Below are positions 47,851 through 58,980 of a stretch of DNA of 64,000 nucleotides, one piece after another. Within the stretch, counting starts at the first letter, position 1. Every line of letters starts with the position of its first letter. The position numbers were made by a program, and so were the translations under genes. The notes under the pieces were generated by a model that was given only the letters and a program-made list of their open reading frames with translations, was not told where the DNA came from and did not search any database. Source of the DNA: Cellvibrio sp. PSBB023 (lineage in GTDB: Bacteria; Pseudomonadota; Gammaproteobacteria; Pseudomonadales; Cellvibrionaceae); NCBI RefSeq assembly GCF_002007605.1, contig NZ_CP019799.1, forward strand, positions 1,054,001 to 1,118,000, given 5' to 3'.

Positions 47851-48330
47851 GTGAAAAAATTTAACGGGTTTACCTTAATTGAAATGATGGTGGTTGTGGC
47901 CATTATTGCCATACTGGCATTGATGGCGATCCCCAAAGCCGACCCCACTATTGCGCGCCGGCAAGTGCTGGAGTCTCTGGACTTGATTGAGGATTACAAA
48001 AAACTGGTTGCCTATTATCAAAAAAGCGAGTTGGTTTTTTTAAAGAATAATAAGGAAGCAGGTATTCCTGAGCCCGATAAATTGTTGGGTAATTATGTGG
48101 ATGCGATTGAACTAAAAGACGGTGCTTTTCATTTGCATTTTGGCAATAAGGCTCATCCATCCATCAAGGGTAAAACACTCAGTGTGCAGCCTATTGTTGT
48201 AAAGGATTCACCGCAAAGCCCTATGTCCTGGATCTGTGGTAAAGCAGATGTGCCAACGGGAATGCAGGCAGTAGGCGAGAATCGCACCGATCTGGAAATA
48301 AAAGACTTACCCATTAATTGTCGAATCTGA
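47851..48330 (+). CDS. Type IV pilin-like protein
   Basis: A 159-residue prepilin-like protein. The leader MKKFNG is cut before Phe, giving FTLIEMMVVVAIIAILALMAIP with Glu at mature position 5, the standard class III signal for PilD-type peptidases. The C-terminal pair of cysteines (SWICG and PINCRI) resembles the disulfide loop of major pilins. Only one pilin gene is here, so it may be a minor or orphan pilin. The start is GTG with AAGGAA upstream. Confidence 0.82.
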   Translation: MKKFNGFTLIEMMVVVAIIAILALMAIPKADPTIARRQVLESLDLIEDYKKLVAYYQKSELVFLKNNKEAGIPEPDKLLGNYVDAIELKDGAFHLHFGNKAHPSIKGKTLSVQPIVVKDSPQSPMSWICGKADVPTGMQAVGENRTDLEIKDLPINCRI

Positions 48331-48362
48331 CTACTAACCTTATAACTGGATTTAGTGACTTC

Positions 48363-48761
48363 ATGATTAGCTTACAAAAAGACAAAACCGGTATCTATCG
48401 CCAACGCATCAGCGTGAACAGCCATGAATTTTTTGCCGATGTTGGCACTGATGTCGGTGGTGAAAATTCAGCACCCGATCCTCACGATTTACTGGATTCA
48501 TCGCTTGCAGCATGCACTGCCATTACCTTAACCATGTTTGCCAAACGCCGCAGCATTCCCCTTGAATCGATTAATATCGATGTGGCGCGCGATAGCAGCA
48601 AAGAAAAAAGTGGTGAGTATAATCTCGCGCTTAACATCCATTTTGTGGGTAGTTTAAGTGATGAGCAAAAACAACAATTATTGGGCATTATTGAAAAATG
48701 CCCAATCCATAAATTGTTGTCTCATGCCACTATCAATATCACTACACAGCATCAGTCTTGA
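48363..48761 (+). CDS. OsmC family protein
   Basis: A 132-residue OsmC/Ohr fold protein. The two redox cysteines occur in SSLAACTAITLTMFAKRR and IEKCPIHKLL. OsmC-type proteins act as thiol peroxidases against organic peroxides; the wide spacing and sequence are closer to the general YhfA/OsmC group than to Ohr. The start at 48363 gives a normal N-terminus; an upstream start at 48318 overlaps the pilin gene. Confidence 0.88.
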   Translation: MISLQKDKTGIYRQRISVNSHEFFADVGTDVGGENSAPDPHDLLDSSLAACTAITLTMFAKRRSIPLESINIDVARDSSKEKSGEYNLALNIHFVGSLSDEQKQQLLGIIEKCPIHKLLSHATINITTQHQS

Positions 48762-48771
48762 TGCTGATACA

Positions 48772-48799
48772 AGGTTCAGCGTTTTCCAGTGCTGAACCT
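48772..48799. terminator. Hairpin between convergent osmC-like and dehydrogenase genes
   Basis: AGGTTCAGC and GCTGAACCT form a perfect 9-bp stem with a 10-base loop, touching the stop of the minus-strand gene. A T-run is lacking, so the terminator role is likely but not certain. Confidence 0.5.
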
Positions 48800-49826
48800 A
48801 TTGCCATTTTTCCAATACTATTTTGCCGATAGTGGTTCCACTTTCTATTTGCGCATGTACCTGGCGTAAATTGCTGGCATTAATTGGGCTGAGCACCTGA
48901 TTTAAGGTGGTGATAATTTTTCCGCTATCAATTAAATCGGCCACACGATTTAATAAATGGTGCTGCTCAATCATGTCATCCGTCTCAAATAACGAGCGGG
49001 TAAACATCAGCTCCCAGGTAAAGGTGACGGATTTATTTTTTAAGAGATTCAAATCCACTTGGCCACGTAATTCCACAATCGAACAAATATGGCCTTGGGG
49101 TTTAATGACTTCGCTCATGGCAACCCAATGTTGGTCGGTGTTGTTCAGGCAAAAAATATAATCCACCGCGTTGATGCCTTGTGCCGTTAATTGCTCCTGT
49201 AATGACTTGCGGTGATCGATAACCACATCTGCGCCCAGCGAGCGACACCATTGTGCTGATTCGGCGCGCGATGCAGTGGCAATCACTGTGACATTTGTGA
49301 GTGTTTTTGCCAGTTGGATCGCAATAGAACCCACACCACCTGCACCGCCGATAATTAACAGCGTTTTTGGTTTGGACTTGCTGGCTTGTGTACTTTGCGG
49401 AATTAATAAGCGATCAAACAGGCCTTCCCATGCCGTAATGGCGGTGAGGGGTAGGGCTGCGGCCTGGGCATTGGATAAGGTGGTTGGTTTGTGCCCGACA
49501 ATGCGTTCATCCACCAACTGAAACTCACTATTACTGCCCGCGCGCGCAATACTACCGGCGTAATACACCTCATCTCCCACCTTAAAAAGTGCTGCTTCTG
49601 GGCCGGTGGCTACCACACGGCCAACGGCATCCCACCCCAGTACGCGATACTCACTTTCCACTTTGTCCTTTGGAGAACGTACTTTGGTATCCACCGGGTT
49701 CACTGAAATTGCATCTACAGCAACCAGTAAATCACGTCCAGTAGGGACTGGTTTGTCGAGCGTTACATCCAGTAATGAGTCGGGGTTATTAATGGGCAAA
49801 TAGGTTTTTAAGGCGACAGCTTTCAT
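48798..49826 (-). CDS. Zinc-type alcohol dehydrogenase-like MDR family oxidoreductase
   Basis: A 342-residue medium-chain dehydrogenase/reductase. The catalytic domain starts MKAVALKTYLP and holds NPVDTKVRSP and LGWDAVGRVVATG. The cofactor domain has the motif LLIIGGAGGVGSIAIQLAK, typical of NADPH-binding quinone reductases. The zinc ligands of true alcohol dehydrogenases are not apparent. The ATG at 49826 has a strong AAGGAG site. The divergent LysR regulator gene suggests control from the shared region at 49827-49957. Confidence 0.88.
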   Translation of the reverse strand: MKAVALKTYLPINNPDSLLDVTLDKPVPTGRDLLVAVDAISVNPVDTKVRSPKDKVESEYRVLGWDAVGRVVATGPEAALFKVGDEVYYAGSIARAGSNSEFQLVDERIVGHKPTTLSNAQAAALPLTAITAWEGLFDRLLIPQSTQASKSKPKTLLIIGGAGGVGSIAIQLAKTLTNVTVIATASRAESAQWCRSLGADVVIDHRKSLQEQLTAQGINAVDYIFCLNNTDQHWVAMSEVIKPQGHICSIVELRGQVDLNLLKNKSVTFTWELMFTRSLFETDDMIEQHHLLNRVADLIDSGKIITTLNQVLSPINASNLRQVHAQIESGTTIGKIVLEKWQ

Positions 49827-49957
49827 AAAAGGCTCCTTGATAAGAGTGATTGCCATGAATTTTTCAGGATAGATTCAGTCTAAACTCTGGCTATAATTTT
49901 GATAATCGCTATATTGCTTGAATTACTATTAACTAAATTTTGATAATTGGACGCCAT

Positions 49958-50872
49958 ATGAGCAAACCCTACTCATTGCAGGACCTTGAATTATTTCTGC
50001 GGGTAGTGGAATGCGGCAATATGAGTGAAGTAGCGCGACAACTGAACGTGACCAATGCGGCAGTGTCCGCCAGTATTAAACGGTTGGAGTTGGCGCTGGA
50101 TGTGAGCTTGCTGGAACGCACCACACGCAGCCTGCGTTTAAGTGCCGCTGGGCAGAGCCTGATTCCCTATTTGCAGCAGGCATTGGGCGCGCTGGATGAT
50201 GCTGAATCTGAGTTGCGCAATTTGCAAACGGCGGTTGTCGGTGAAATTAGTATTGGGCTACCCTCCGATTTAGGTCGACATTTGTTGCTAGGCATATTGG
50301 ATGCGTTTCAACAGCAATACCCGGGCATTCGGTTGCGATTGGATTTTTCGGACTTGATGCAGGATTTGTATCGCGACAATCTGGATCTGGTGATCCGCTA
50401 CGGCGACTTGCGCGACTCCTCGCTGGTCGCACGCAAGCTTTGTGATAATCGACGTGTGCTTGCGGCAGCGCCCGGTTACATCGCGCAGATGCCGCCTTTA
50501 AATACCCTGGAAGATTTAGTGAATCACAACTGTTTGTATTTTTATCGCAATGACCGCCCCTACAATCAATGGATTTTTTACCGCGATGGTGACAGGGTAG
50601 AAGTGCCTATACAGGGAAATCGTCACACCAATGATGGTGAGGTCGTGCGGCGATGGGGCTTGGCAGGGCATGGTATTGTGTACAAATCTGCATTGGATTT
50701 AGCGCTGGATATTAAACAGGGCTCCTTGGTTGCATTGCTCGATGGCAAATATCAGGGCCAGTCCACACCGCTTTATGCGGTCTATAAACAACGAAAATAC
50801 CAACCTTATCGATTAACGGCTTTGATCGATCACCTTGAGCATCAGGTTACGCAATTTATTAACCCTTCATAA
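49958..50872 (+). CDS. LysR family transcriptional regulator
   Basis: A 304-residue LysR-type regulator of the DsdA/AaeR-like branch. The helix-turn-helix is at about residues 18-40 (SEVARQLNVTNAAVSASIKRLE), and the effector domain follows from about 90 (GEISIGLPSDLGRHLLL, DLVIRYGDLRDSSLVARKL, GHGIVYKSALDLALDI). It is transcribed divergently from the MDR dehydrogenase gene, the usual arrangement for a LysR regulator and its target. The ATG at 49958 gives the standard N-terminus. Confidence 0.9.
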   Translation: MSKPYSLQDLELFLRVVECGNMSEVARQLNVTNAAVSASIKRLELALDVSLLERTTRSLRLSAAGQSLIPYLQQALGALDDAESELRNLQTAVVGEISIGLPSDLGRHLLLGILDAFQQQYPGIRLRLDFSDLMQDLYRDNLDLVIRYGDLRDSSLVARKLCDNRRVLAAAPGYIAQMPPLNTLEDLVNHNCLYFYRNDRPYNQWIFYRDGDRVEVPIQGNRHTNDGEVVRRWGLAGHGIVYKSALDLALDIKQGSLVALLDGKYQGQSTPLYAVYKQRKYQPYRLTALIDHLEHQVTQFINPS

Positions 50873-50887
50873 CCCGAGGACAACACC

Positions 50888-51742
50888 GTGACACTCATTA
50901 TCCCACCCCGCGTTCAAGACATAGGTTTTACGGTAAAACGTTTATTGCCATCACGCTTAAAACAGCGTGTGGGCCCCTTTATTTTTGTAGATCACATGGG
51001 ACCGGCTCACTTTGAGCTTGGCACTACAGCGGACGATGTACGCCAACATCCGCACATTGGTTTGGCTACGGTGACCTACTTATTTTCCGGCGCCATGATG
51101 CACCGCGACAGCTTGGGTATAGTGCAGCGTATTGAGCCGGGCGCCATTAATTTAATGACAGCTGGCAAAGGCATTGTTCACTCCGAACGCCTACCGGAGG
51201 ATATTCGCGCTGGCAGTATTCCGGTTGAAGGCATTCAAATCTGGTTGGCATTACCCACGGACGTGGAAGATTGTGAGCCATCATTTGTGCACTATCCGGC
51301 GGATGCCATACCCTCTGTGAATTTGCCCACCATGAGCGCCCAAATACTGATTGGCAGTGCATTTGGGGTTGAATCGCCGGTTAAAACAGCCAGTAAAACA
51401 ACCTATCTGGATTTAGCCCTGGGTGCTGATACGCGCTATGTGCCGGATTTCCCGCAACAGGAATTGGCGATTTATGTTGCCTGGGGTAATGTCAGGGTTA
51501 ACGGTGAAGAGGTACAAGAGTTTCACATGGCCTTGCTGGATGAAAATGCGGTTATCGAAACCGATCACGATGCGCGCGTATTGTTATTGGGTGGTGAGTC
51601 GTTGGCGGGTGAGCGATTTATTTTGTGGAACTTTGTGGCGTCATCACGTGAAAAATTACGTGCAGCCGGTGAGCGCTGGGAAAATAAAGAGTTTGCTATG
51701 GTGCCAGGTGAAAGTGATTTTATTCCTTTGCCTAAAAGCTAA
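50888..51742 (+). CDS. Pirin family protein
   Basis: A 284-residue bicupin. The N-terminal cupin carries the metal-site histidines in DVRQHPHIGLATVTYLFSG and MMHRDSLG, with GKGIVHSER after it. The C-terminal part contains YLDLALGADTRYVPDFP. Bacterial pirins have quercetinase or regulatory roles; the substrate is unknown. It starts with GTG 15 bases after the LysR gene and may be regulated with it. Confidence 0.92.
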   Translation: MTLIIPPRVQDIGFTVKRLLPSRLKQRVGPFIFVDHMGPAHFELGTTADDVRQHPHIGLATVTYLFSGAMMHRDSLGIVQRIEPGAINLMTAGKGIVHSERLPEDIRAGSIPVEGIQIWLALPTDVEDCEPSFVHYPADAIPSVNLPTMSAQILIGSAFGVESPVKTASKTTYLDLALGADTRYVPDFPQQELAIYVAWGNVRVNGEEVQEFHMALLDENAVIETDHDARVLLLGGESLAGERFILWNFVASSREKLRAAGERWENKEFAMVPGESDFIPLPKS

Positions 51743-51836
51743 TTAAGATAAATCGTTTGGTTATTTTTAGCTCCCCCTTTTTTCAGAAAAGGGGGGAATT
51801 GAGTGCGAATGCTAGTAGCGGTACAAAGTGAAAAAG

Positions 51837-53477
51837 TTACGAAATAGCTTTATTCACAATCACTTGGGCTTCTGCAATTAATTGCTGCAAATGTTCTTTG
51901 CCTTTGAAGCTTTCGGCGTAAATTTTATAAATTTCCTCTGTGCCTGATGGGCGCGCCGCAAACCAGCCATTTTTACTCATCACCTTAATACCGCCAAAGC
52001 TGGCATTGTTACCCGGTGCGTGCGTTAAAATATTTTCAATCTTATCGCCTGCTAATTCGGTGGATGTAATTTGCTCGGGTGATAATTTTGACAAGGCTTT
52101 TTTCTGCGCACTGTTTGCCGGTGCTTCTACTCGCGCTTCGGCGGCATGGCCAAATTCATCGGCAAGCAGCTTGTAGCATTCGCCAGGATCGCGGCCAGTA
52201 TTGGCTTTAATTTCTGCCGCTAACAGGGATGGAATAATGCCGTCTTTATCGGTTGTCCATACACTGCCATCGATGCGTAAGAAGGAGGCTCCAGCACTTT
52301 CTTCACCGCCAAAGCCCAGCGAGCCATCAAATAAACCCGGCGCGAACCATTTAAAACCAACCGGCACTTCATACAACCGACGACCAATTTTGTGGGCGAC
52401 CTTATCGATCATAGCGCTGCTGACGACTGTTTTACCTATGGCTGTATCGGCGCGCCATTGTGGGCGATGCTGAAATAAATATTCAATCGCAACAGCAAGG
52501 TAATGATTTGGTGGCAACAGGCCGCAGCTTGGGGCAACAATTCCGTGGCGATCGTGGTCTGCGTCGCACGCGAAAGCCACATCAAATAAATTGCGTCGCT
52601 CAACCATGCCTTGCATTGTGTAGGCAGAGGATGGATCCATGCGAATCTTGCCATCCCAATCAGCAGTCATGAATGAAAAGGTTTTATCGATGGTTGTATT
52701 AAGCACTTTTAAATTCAGTTGGTAGTGATCGGCAATGGCACTCCAATAATTAACGCCGGCGCCACCAAGCGGGTCTGCACCCATGTGCACATTGGCTCCG
52801 CGAATCGCTTCCATATCGATCACATTGATCAGGTCTTTGACATAGTTGTGCACATAATCGTGGTGATGGGTTGTTGCCGATTTTATCGCCTGGTGATAGT
52901 CCATGCGTTTTACATCACGCAGATTATTTTCCAGTAATTCATTGGCGCGAGCTTGCATCCAGTTGGTGATGTCGCTGTCGGCGGGCCCGCCATTGGGCGG
53001 GTTGTATTTAAAACCGCCATTATCGGGTGGGTTGTGTGATGGGGTAATAACAATACCATCGGCCAGGCCCGTGGTGCGACCACGGTTGTAGGTCAAAATC
53101 GCATGGGAGATCGCCGGGGTAGGGGTGTATTCACCGCCTTGCGCGAGCATGATTTCAATCCCATTGGCCGCAAGCACTTCCACGGCGCTGATCTGCGCAG
53201 GTTCAGACAAGGCGTGAGTGTCTATACCCATATACAAGGGGCCGGTGATGCCCGCTTGTTGGCGGTAATCGCAAATGGCCTGACTGATCGCCAACACGTG
53301 ATTCTCGTTAAAACTGTAGGTCAAGGACGATCCGCGGTGCCCGGATGTCCCAAAACTAACGCGTTGTTCGGCGATGGAAACATCCGGTTTATTGGTGTAG
53401 TAGGCATCGATCAGTGCGGGCAGATCTACAAGCAATTCCTGGGGTAGCAGCTTGCCGGCCAAAGGGCTGGTAGACAT
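51837..53477 (-). CDS. pgm: Phosphoglucomutase (alpha-D-glucose phosphate-specific)
   Basis: Pgm interconverts glucose 1-phosphate and glucose 6-phosphate, feeding ADP-glucose synthesis for glycogen. From the ATG at 53477, preceded by AGGAG, the product is 546 residues, as in E. coli Pgm. The phosphoserine is in VITPSHNPP, Ser147. The metal loop CDADHDRHG and the sugar-binding segment [11 protein letters not shown] are present. It is the third gene of a minus-strand series glgB-glgA-pgm, about 190 bases after glgA. Confidence 0.96.
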   Translation of the reverse strand: MSTSPLAGKLLPQELLVDLPALIDAYYTNKPDVSIAEQRVSFGTSGHRGSSLTYSFNENHVLAISQAICDYRQQAGITGPLYMGIDTHALSEPAQISAVEVLAANGIEIMLAQGGEYTPTPAISHAILTYNRGRTTGLADGIVITPSHNPPDNGGFKYNPPNGGPADSDITNWMQARANELLENNLRDVKRMDYHQAIKSATTHHHDYVHNYVKDLINVIDMEAIRGANVHMGADPLGGAGVNYWSAIADHYQLNLKVLNTTIDKTFSFMTADWDGKIRMDPSSAYTMQGMVERRNLFDVAFACDADHDRHGIVAPSCGLLPPNHYLAVAIEYLFQHRPQWRADTAIGKTVVSSAMIDKVAHKIGRRLYEVPVGFKWFAPGLFDGSLGFGGEESAGASFLRIDGSVWTTDKDGIIPSLLAAEIKANTGRDPGECYKLLADEFGHAAEARVEAPANSAQKKALSKLSPEQITSTELAGDKIENILTHAPGNNASFGGIKVMSKNGWFAARPSGTEEIYKIYAESFKGKEHLQQLIAEAQVIVNKAIS

Positions 53478-53631
53478 AAAAACTCCTGAAGTTAACAGAT
53501 GTGCGGATTGATAAATGTTGTTTTGATTATGAATGCTATTTGCCAACACTGGCCGTTAGGGAAAGGGCTGGTACAAACAGAGGTTGAGATGGCCATATGG
53601 TAGCGCGGTTTGATGGCGGATGCACTGGGAT

Positions 53632-53655
53632 ACAGGGCTGTTGCACCAGCCCTGT
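53632..53655. terminator. Hairpin after glgA
   Basis: ACAGGGCTG and CAGCCCTGT make a 9-bp stem with a 6-base loop ten bases past the glgA stop. A T-run is missing on the minus strand. It may reduce read-through into pgm or stabilise the mRNA end. Confidence 0.45.
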
Positions 53656-53665
53656 GCAATATTTA

Positions 53666-55105
53666 TTACGCGAGCTTATCGTAAATGGCGACATATTGTT
53701 GCGCACTCAGGTCCCATGAAAAATCCTTGCTCATCGCATTCAATTGCAACTGCTTCCAGCGAGCGGGATGTTCATAGGTGGCCAGTGCACGTTCTATTGC
53801 GGCAAACAATAATTCGGGAGTGGGGTGCTCAAATACAAAGCCATTGGCGTGCTCATCAACGACTTCGCCTTGTTGTTCAAACACGGTATCGCGCAAGCCT
53901 CCCACCGCATGGACCACCGGTAAGGTGCCATAGCGCAAGCTGTAGAGCTGGTTTAATCCGCAGGGTTCAAACAGCGATGGCATGAGAAAAATATCGCTGC
54001 TCGCCTCAATGCGGTGTGCAAAACTTTCGTTGTAGCCAATAGTGACTGAGACGCGCCCGGGGTGCGTGTTGGCGATCTCTGTGAGTGCGGCCTCGTAGTG
54101 AGGGAAACCACTACCGAGAATAACCAACTGACACGGCGTCGATAAGAGTTGCGGCATTTGCGCCAGAATCAAATCAATTCCTTTTTGATCGACCAGGCGC
54201 CCGACAAATCCTAACAGCGGCAGGCGTTCATCAAGGGTAAGGCCGAGTTCTTCTTGCAGCGCCAGCTTGTTTTTTACTTTGTTGCCCAGTGTGCGGCGAT
54301 TAAAATTAACACTGATGTGTGCATCGCTGCCGGGGTTCCACTCATCCATATCAATGCCATTTAAAATCCCGGCAAGTGAGTCGCTACGATAGCGCATCAA
54401 CCCATCCAAGCCACAGCCGAATTCTGGCTGCTGTATTTCATTGGCATAACTGGGGCTGACGGTGGTTATAAAATCTGCAAATGCCAAACCGCCTTTCATA
54501 AAGGACATTTGTCCGTAGAACTCGATGCGTTCGTGATGCCAAAACCCCGAAGGCAGCTGCAACTCCTCAAATGCTTGATAGGGAAAAAGACCGCGATAGG
54601 CGAGATTATGAATGGTAAACACCGTGGCGGGCCGCTCCGGGTGCAGCGATAGAAGCGCAGGAATCAAACCGGTTTGCCAATCATTGCAGTGCACAATTGT
54701 CGGTCGCCATTCCAGCTGTGCTTGATCCAAAGCAATCAACTCAGCGGCTTTGGCAAATAAATAAAACCGCTTGTGGTTATCAAACCAATCCGCACCATCC
54801 GGGCCGCAGTAGGGATTGCCGTCGCGTGCGGAAAACTCGGGAATATCCACCAGAAGTACGGTGACACGCGATCCTGGTAGACGAGTTTGTTTAATGGATA
54901 AGATGCGACCATCAACATGTAACTGTGCGACTTCTTTCACGCCAGTCGTTAATTTTTGCATCACACTTGCATAGGCTGGCAGGATAATTTTTACATCATG
55001 CCCCAGCTTGAGTAATGCACGTGGCAAGCTTGCCGCTACATCGGCAAGCCCGCCGGTTTTGATGAGCGGATGTACTTCACTGGTTGCAAAGAGAATTTTC
55101 TGCAT
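53666..55105 (-). CDS. glgA: Glycogen synthase GlgA
   Basis: A 479-residue GT5 glycosyltransferase that extends alpha-1,4-glucan from ADP-glucose. The N-terminal signature HPLIKTGGLADVAASLP binds ADP-glucose, and the C-terminal domain has FVGRLVDQKGIDLIL and the catalytic-site segment SLFEPCGLNQLYSLRYG. Length is normal. It starts 22 bases after glgB, with AAGGA before the ATG. Confidence 0.97.
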   Translation of the reverse strand: MQKILFATSEVHPLIKTGGLADVAASLPRALLKLGHDVKIILPAYASVMQKLTTGVKEVAQLHVDGRILSIKQTRLPGSRVTVLLVDIPEFSARDGNPYCGPDGADWFDNHKRFYLFAKAAELIALDQAQLEWRPTIVHCNDWQTGLIPALLSLHPERPATVFTIHNLAYRGLFPYQAFEELQLPSGFWHHERIEFYGQMSFMKGGLAFADFITTVSPSYANEIQQPEFGCGLDGLMRYRSDSLAGILNGIDMDEWNPGSDAHISVNFNRRTLGNKVKNKLALQEELGLTLDERLPLLGFVGRLVDQKGIDLILAQMPQLLSTPCQLVILGSGFPHYEAALTEIANTHPGRVSVTIGYNESFAHRIEASSDIFLMPSLFEPCGLNQLYSLRYGTLPVVHAVGGLRDTVFEQQGEVVDEHANGFVFEHPTPELLFAAIERALATYEHPARWKQLQLNAMSKDFSWDLSAQQYVAIYDKLA

Positions 55106-55127
55106 GAGTGATCCTTGTCGTTAACGG

Positions 55128-57335
55128 TTACGCGAGTTTTAAAATTAGCGCCCCCAAGGGTGGCAAATTAATTTCCAGCGATTGTTGATGATTCATCCAG
55201 GCAACAGGTTGTGAGTAAATAGGGTTGCTATTGCCCCAATTACTACCACCATAGAAGCTTGAATCTGAATTCAACAATTCGTTGTAGCTCCCTGCAACAG
55301 GTACGCCAATTCGATAATTGCTGCGCGGTACTGGCGTACAATTCAAAATAACAATACAAAAATCCGTATCACTTTTGCGAATGTAACTCACAATAGACTG
55401 TGTGCTGTCGTGGCAATCAATCCATTCAAAACCATCACCACGAAAACTGTGCTGATAAAGTGACGGCATTTGGGTGTAGCACTTATTCAGGTCACTGACG
55501 AGTGCATGAATTCCCTGGTGCGGTGCAAAATCCATCAAGTGCCAATCGAGCGTGCGGCTCTGCGCCCATTCGCTCCATTGAGCAAATTCACTGCCCATAA
55601 ATAAAAGCTTGGTGCCAGGGTAGGTAAATAAATAGGTATAGAGCAGGCGAAGGTTGGCAAATTTTTGCCAATCATCGCCGGGCATTTTATTGATCATACT
55701 GCCTTTGCCGTGCACGACTTCGTCGTGTGAAAAGGGCAATTGAAAATTTTCAGTGAAGGCGTACATCATGCCAAAAGTTAATTGGTTGTGATGGTACTGG
55801 CGATGGATTGGATCTTTGCTGAAATAATCCAGCGTGTCGTGCATCCATCCCATATTCCATTTCATCGAGAAGCCCAAACCACCCACCCAGGTTGGGCGCG
55901 TTACTTGTGGCCAGGCAGTTGATTCTTCGGCAATCACCAAGGTGCCCGGGTGTTGCCCGTGACAAATGGCATTTAATTGTTGCAAAAAGCCCATGGCTTC
56001 CAGATTCTCATTGCCGCCATGGATGTTGGGAATCCACTCACCGGGTTCCCGCGAGTAATCCAGATGCAGCATGGAGGCTACCGCATCCACCCGCAGGCCA
56101 TCCAGGTGATACTCCTTCAACCAGAAAAGCGCATTGGCCAGCAAAAAGTTGCGCACCTCATTGCGACCGTAGTTGTAAATTAATGTTCCCCAGTCGCGGT
56201 GTTCGCCCAGGCGTGGGTCTTCATGCTCATAGAGTGCAGAGCCGTCAAAGCGGGCGAGGGCATGTGCATCCTTGGGGAAGTGGGCAGGAACCCAATCCAG
56301 AATGACCCCAATATGGTGTTTATGCAGGTAGTCAATAAAGTAGCGAAACTCATCCGGGGCTCCAAAGCGACTGGTCGGCGCGTAATAGCCGGTGGTTTGA
56401 TAACCCCAGGAGTCATCCAGCGGGTGTTCACTGACGGGCATGATTTCAATGTGAGTGAATCCCAACGGTTTTACATAGTCGACCAATTGATGGGCAAGGT
56501 CGCGATAACTCATAAACTCACCTGCCCAGCCACGCCGCCATGAGCCAAGGTGCACTTCATAGACAGACATGGGTGATGCCTGCCAATCCCAGTGTTCACG
56601 TTTTGTCATCCAGTCTGCATCTTGCCACTGGTACACTGAGTCGGCTTTTACAATGGAGCCGGTTTGTGGGCGCAGTTCAAAGGCTTGGCCATAGGGATCA
56701 GACTTGAGGAAAACCGCGCCGGTGGCGCGATTGCGTATCTCGAATTTATAGAGAGCGCCGGGTTTAACACCGGGGATGAACAGCTCCCACAGACCGCTAC
56801 CGCCGCGTACGCGCATTGGGTGAGCGCGGCCATCCCAATCATTGAAATCGCCCACCACACTGATTCGCTCGGCGTTGGGAGCCCAAGTCGCAAACAAAAC
56901 GCCGTCTATGCCCTCAACCGTGCGCGGGTGTGCACCAAGATGTTGATAGATGTTCCAATGTTGGCCCTCGGCAAAGAGGTGCATATCAATGTCGCCCAAT
57001 TGTGGGGCAAAACAGTAGGGGTCGAATTCAGTATGGGGCACGTTGTGGCGATCCGACCATTGAAACTGATAATAAGCGGGCAGATTTTTAGCTAAACCCC
57101 GCCAGGTAAAAAAATCCGTGCCCTCTACGCGAGTCATGGGAGTGGGCTGATTATTGATAATTAATGCGGCATTGCGTGCACCGGGAAGATAGGCGCGAAC
57201 CAGAGTGTCCGCTTCTGCTGTCACTTTATCCCCCAGCGGATGTCGGCCGAGCACCTCAAAGGGATCATGATGCGTCGCAGTCACTATGCGTAACATCTCA
57301 TGGCTCAAGCTATTATCCTGTTTTGCATGCGTCAT
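55128..57335 (-). CDS. glgB: 1,4-alpha-glucan branching enzyme GlgB
   Basis: A 735-residue GH13 enzyme that forms alpha-1,6 branches in glycogen. Two N-terminal CBM48-type modules are followed by the catalytic barrel: [27 protein letters not shown] with the Asp nucleophile, [10 protein letters not shown] with the acid/base Glu, and [14 protein letters not shown]. The C-terminal beta domain closes the protein. It heads the minus-strand glycogen operon. Confidence 0.97.
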   Translation of the reverse strand: MTHAKQDNSLSHEMLRIVTATHHDPFEVLGRHPLGDKVTAEADTLVRAYLPGARNAALIINNQPTPMTRVEGTDFFTWRGLAKNLPAYYQFQWSDRHNVPHTEFDPYCFAPQLGDIDMHLFAEGQHWNIYQHLGAHPRTVEGIDGVLFATWAPNAERISVVGDFNDWDGRAHPMRVRGGSGLWELFIPGVKPGALYKFEIRNRATGAVFLKSDPYGQAFELRPQTGSIVKADSVYQWQDADWMTKREHWDWQASPMSVYEVHLGSWRRGWAGEFMSYRDLAHQLVDYVKPLGFTHIEIMPVSEHPLDDSWGYQTTGYYAPTSRFGAPDEFRYFIDYLHKHHIGVILDWVPAHFPKDAHALARFDGSALYEHEDPRLGEHRDWGTLIYNYGRNEVRNFLLANALFWLKEYHLDGLRVDAVASMLHLDYSREPGEWIPNIHGGNENLEAMGFLQQLNAICHGQHPGTLVIAEESTAWPQVTRPTWVGGLGFSMKWNMGWMHDTLDYFSKDPIHRQYHHNQLTFGMMYAFTENFQLPFSHDEVVHGKGSMINKMPGDDWQKFANLRLLYTYLFTYPGTKLLFMGSEFAQWSEWAQSRTLDWHLMDFAPHQGIHALVSDLNKCYTQMPSLYQHSFRGDGFEWIDCHDSTQSIVSYIRKSDTDFCIVILNCTPVPRSNYRIGVPVAGSYNELLNSDSSFYGGSNWGNSNPIYSQPVAWMNHQQSLEINLPPLGALILKLA

Positions 57336-57714
57336 TCGATCAATTCCTGTCTAATTGTTGTGGCATCTGATGCCTTATGGTGAAACACCATAACGCCTTG
57401 AGAACCCTAAAAAAATATCAGCCGATTCTACTCTGCTAGCTTAGCCAGTATCCGCTTATTTTGTTGCACGATTTTGGAAATAAATTTCATTCAACTGAAC
57501 GCAATTGCAGGTTCAATGCCAAACTTGAGACTACACTTGTTCGTGCACTTAAAATAAGCCTGCGCTTAATGTTAAATGCACCATAAGTTTTTTGTGATAG
57601 TTGCATCCTTGAGCCAGATCAATTTATTGGCACTGATATTGCTCTCTCTATGGTCATCGCAGTCACAAAAAATTCATAATCTGCAAACACAATAGCCATA
57701 AGGAAGAAGATTTA
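57336..57714. other. Divergent intergenic region between glgB and glgC
   Basis: This AT-rich stretch of 379 bases has no gene. It must contain promoters for the glgBA-pgm series (minus strand) and the glgC-GH57-malQ series (plus strand). Ribosome sites are visible at both ends (AGGAA on the minus strand; AAGGAAGAAG near 57700 for glgC). No operator or promoter could be assigned with confidence. Confidence 0.7.
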
Positions 57715-58980
57715 ATGAGTACACAATCATCGGGTCGTTTTGTAAGTCGACTTACTCGAGAAACACTGGCAATAATCCTTGCAGGCGGGCGTGGCTCCCG
57801 ATTACATCAACTCACTGACTGGCGAGCAAAACCAGCGGTTCATTTTGGCGGAAAATTTCGCATTATCGACTTTCCTTTATCTAATTGCGTCAACTCCGGT
57901 ATTCGCCGTATCAGTGTACTTACGCAATATAAATCCCACTCGTTGGATCGCCATGTGCAGCGCGGCTGGGGTTTTTTGGGCGGTGAATTGGGCGAGTTCG
58001 TAGAGCTTATCCCCGCGCAACAGCGCTTGAGTGAATCCTGGTATGTGGGAACTGCAGATGCGGTGGTGCAGAACATCGATATTATCCGTCGCCACAATCC
58101 GGAATATGTCCTTATCCTTGCTGGCGACCATGTTTATAAAATGGACTACGGCACCATGATTGCAGCCCACGTTGAACGTGGTGCCGATATTACGGTCGGT
58201 TGTATTGAAGTGCCACTGGAAATCGCCCATGCCTTCGGGGTAATGGATGTCGATAAAGATTTTCGCATTGTGAAATTTACCGAGAAGCCAAAAAATCCAG
58301 AGCCTATTCACGGTAAGCCGGATAAAGCATTGGCGTCCATGGGCATTTATGTTTTTAGTACCAAAGTGTTGTTTCGCGAACTGTTAAAAGATCGTGATGA
58401 TCCGAATTCATCACATGATTTTGGTAAGGATATTATTCCTTCCATGATCAAATCCCATAGAGTGACTGCATTTCCATTCCGCGATCCAGTCTCGGGTGGC
58501 GATGCGTATTGGCGCGATGTGGGCACAGTGGATTCGCTGTGGGAAGCCAACCTTGAATTAACCGGAATCTCTCCGGAATTGGATTTGTATGATGCCGAGT
58601 GGCCTATTTGGACTTATCAGGAACAAGTCGCTCCCGCCAAGTTTGTGTTTAATGATGAAGGGCGTCGCGGTTACGCAGTGGATTCCTTAATTGCAGGTGG
58701 TTGCATCATTTCCGGATCCGCGGTGAAGCATTCATTATTATTTCCCCGTGTACGTGTACATTCGTTTTGCGAGATTGAAGATTCAGTGTTGTTCCCCAGC
58801 GTAGAAGTAGGGCGCAACTGTAAAATCCGTAAAGCGCTGATTGACCGACGCTGCAAAATTCCCGATGGCACTATTATTGGTTACGATCAGGAAGAAGATA
58901 GAAAACGCTTTCATGTGTCGCCCAAGGGTGTCGTTTTGGTTACTCCCGATATGTTAGGACAGGATGAGATCAATGGTTAA
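57715..58980 (+). CDS. glgC: Glucose-1-phosphate adenylyltransferase GlgC
   Basis: GlgC makes ADP-glucose, the committed step of glycogen synthesis, from glucose 1-phosphate and ATP. The 421-residue enzyme has the nucleotide loop [29 protein letters not shown], the activator-site region near the N-terminus, the sugar-binding segments HVYKMDYG and [10 protein letters not shown], and a C-terminal left-handed beta-helix ([20 protein letters not shown]). The stop overlaps the GH57 start by eight bases, so the two are coupled. Confidence 0.97.
   Translation: MSTQSSGRFVSRLTRETLAIILAGGRGSRLHQLTDWRAKPAVHFGGKFRIIDFPLSNCVNSGIRRISVLTQYKSHSLDRHVQRGWGFLGGELGEFVELIPAQQRLSESWYVGTADAVVQNIDIIRRHNPEYVLILAGDHVYKMDYGTMIAAHVERGADITVGCIEVPLEIAHAFGVMDVDKDFRIVKFTEKPKNPEPIHGKPDKALASMGIYVFSTKVLFRELLKDRDDPNSSHDFGKDIIPSMIKSHRVTAFPFRDPVSGGDAYWRDVGTVDSLWEANLELTGISPELDLYDAEWPIWTYQEQVAPAKFVFNDEGRRGYAVDSLIAGGCIISGSAVKHSLLFPRVRVHSFCEIEDSVLFPSVEVGRNCKIRKALIDRRCKIPDGTIIGYDQEEDRKRFHVSPKGVVLVTPDMLGQDEING

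Noticed and set aside
51771..51797. Hairpin TCCCCCTTTT / AAAAGGGGGG between pirin and pgm
   Set aside because: Real inverted repeat, but neither strand has a T-run after the stem, so I did not list it as a terminator.
57593..57612. Possible CRP site (TGTGA half) upstream of glgC
   Set aside because: Only one half-site is good; the matching TCACA half at the required spacing is absent.
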